Shown here in pieces: positions 63,942 through 64,000 of a stretch of 64,000 bases of DNA. This stretch comes from Cellulophaga sp. F20128. Its GTDB lineage: Bacteria > Bacteroidota > Bacteroidia > Flavobacteriales > Flavobacteriaceae. The notes under the pieces are model-generated. The model saw nothing but the letters and a program-made list of their open reading frames with translations, was not told where the DNA came from and made no database searches. Every line of letters starts with the position of its first letter. Positions within the stretch are counted from its first letter, which is position 1. The stretch lies in the NCBI RefSeq assembly GCF_023015805.1, contig NZ_JALKBA010000014.1, positions 1 through 64,000 on the forward strand. Reading direction: 5' to 3'. Made by a program: the position numbers and the translations under genes.

Positions 63942-64000
63942 GTGAAAAACCAACAATTAATAGACCATCTTTTTAGACAACAGTACGGAAAGATGGTTTC
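63942..64000 (+). CDS. Start of a probable ECF sigma factor gene, cut by window end
   Basis: A GTG start three bases after the YCII stop opens VKNQQLIDHLFRQQYGKMV, then the window ends. 'xxLIxHLFRxxYxKMV' is the usual opening of the sigma factors (DUF6596 type) encoded next to YCII proteins. With under 20 residues visible the call depends on that neighbour rule. Confidence 0.55.
   Translation, partial: MKNQQLIDHLFRQQYGKMV

Overview
The window is AT-rich and comes from the Bacteroidota, almost certainly a member of the Flavobacteriaceae. The signs are a complete type IX secretion (T9SS)/gliding gene block, promoter -7 elements of the TAnnTTTG type in place of TATAAT boxes, few Shine-Dalgarno sequences, many Bacteroidota lipoproteins, a LytS/LytTR two-component pair, and dispersed intergenic repeats containing CTCGATAC-type words. 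Two formylglycine-type sulfatases would fit a marine or algal-polysaccharide lifestyle. I cannot name the genus from sequence alone.

Layout. 0-6 kb: a LytTR regulator and histidine kinase pair next to lepA, bracketed on both sides by the same composite repeat family. 6-20 kb: a cation/proton antiporter, an MBL-fold hydrolase, a subtilase-M1 peptidase pair, rnpA overlapping an S41 protease, two small envelope proteins, two sulfatases and an NlpC/P60 lipoprotein. 20-27 kb: a small orphan protein, a GNAT enzyme, rpiB, a 0.58-kb AT-rich gap, rnr, a DUF2807 protein, a LysE exporter, and two tRNA-Cys-like genes, one of them strongly diverged. 27-47 kb (minus strand): sprC-sprD-sprB-sprF, in the order known from Flavobacterium johnsoniae gliding, followed by folB. 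sprB alone is 14.4 kb and encodes about 4,790 residues. 47-54 kb: glnS, an ECF sigma/anti-sigma-like pair, an SPFH protein and gltX. 53-61 kb: a DUF4175 protein overlapping ybeY, then mnmG flanked by two identical 16-bp parS-like palindromes, a lipoprotein-methyltransferase pair and a Skp/OmpH-like lipoprotein. 61-64 kb: an unusual histidine kinase, a YCII protein and the start of a probable sigma factor gene.

How they work together. SprB would be the mobile surface adhesin exported by the T9SS through its type B C-terminal signal. SprF would be its dedicated outer-membrane partner. SprC is a second type B-tagged protein, and SprD a porin-like protein with a coiled coil and two SPOR-like repeats. 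The surrounding housekeeping genes (lepA, rnpA, rnr, ybeY, mnmG, glnS, gltX, tRNA-Cys) serve translation and RNA processing. The parS-like sites at mnmG suggest, but do not prove, that this segment lies in the origin-proximal, ParB-loaded part of the chromosome.

The most interesting items are the 42-bp perfect palindrome with a parS core after mnmG, a tiny signal-peptide ORF with an in-frame stop between sprD and sprB, 11-bp direct repeats with 21-bp period before sprC that resemble LytTR-type sites, the diverged tRNA with non-U33 and no encoded CCA, and a single non-repeat domain inserted into the SprB repeat array.
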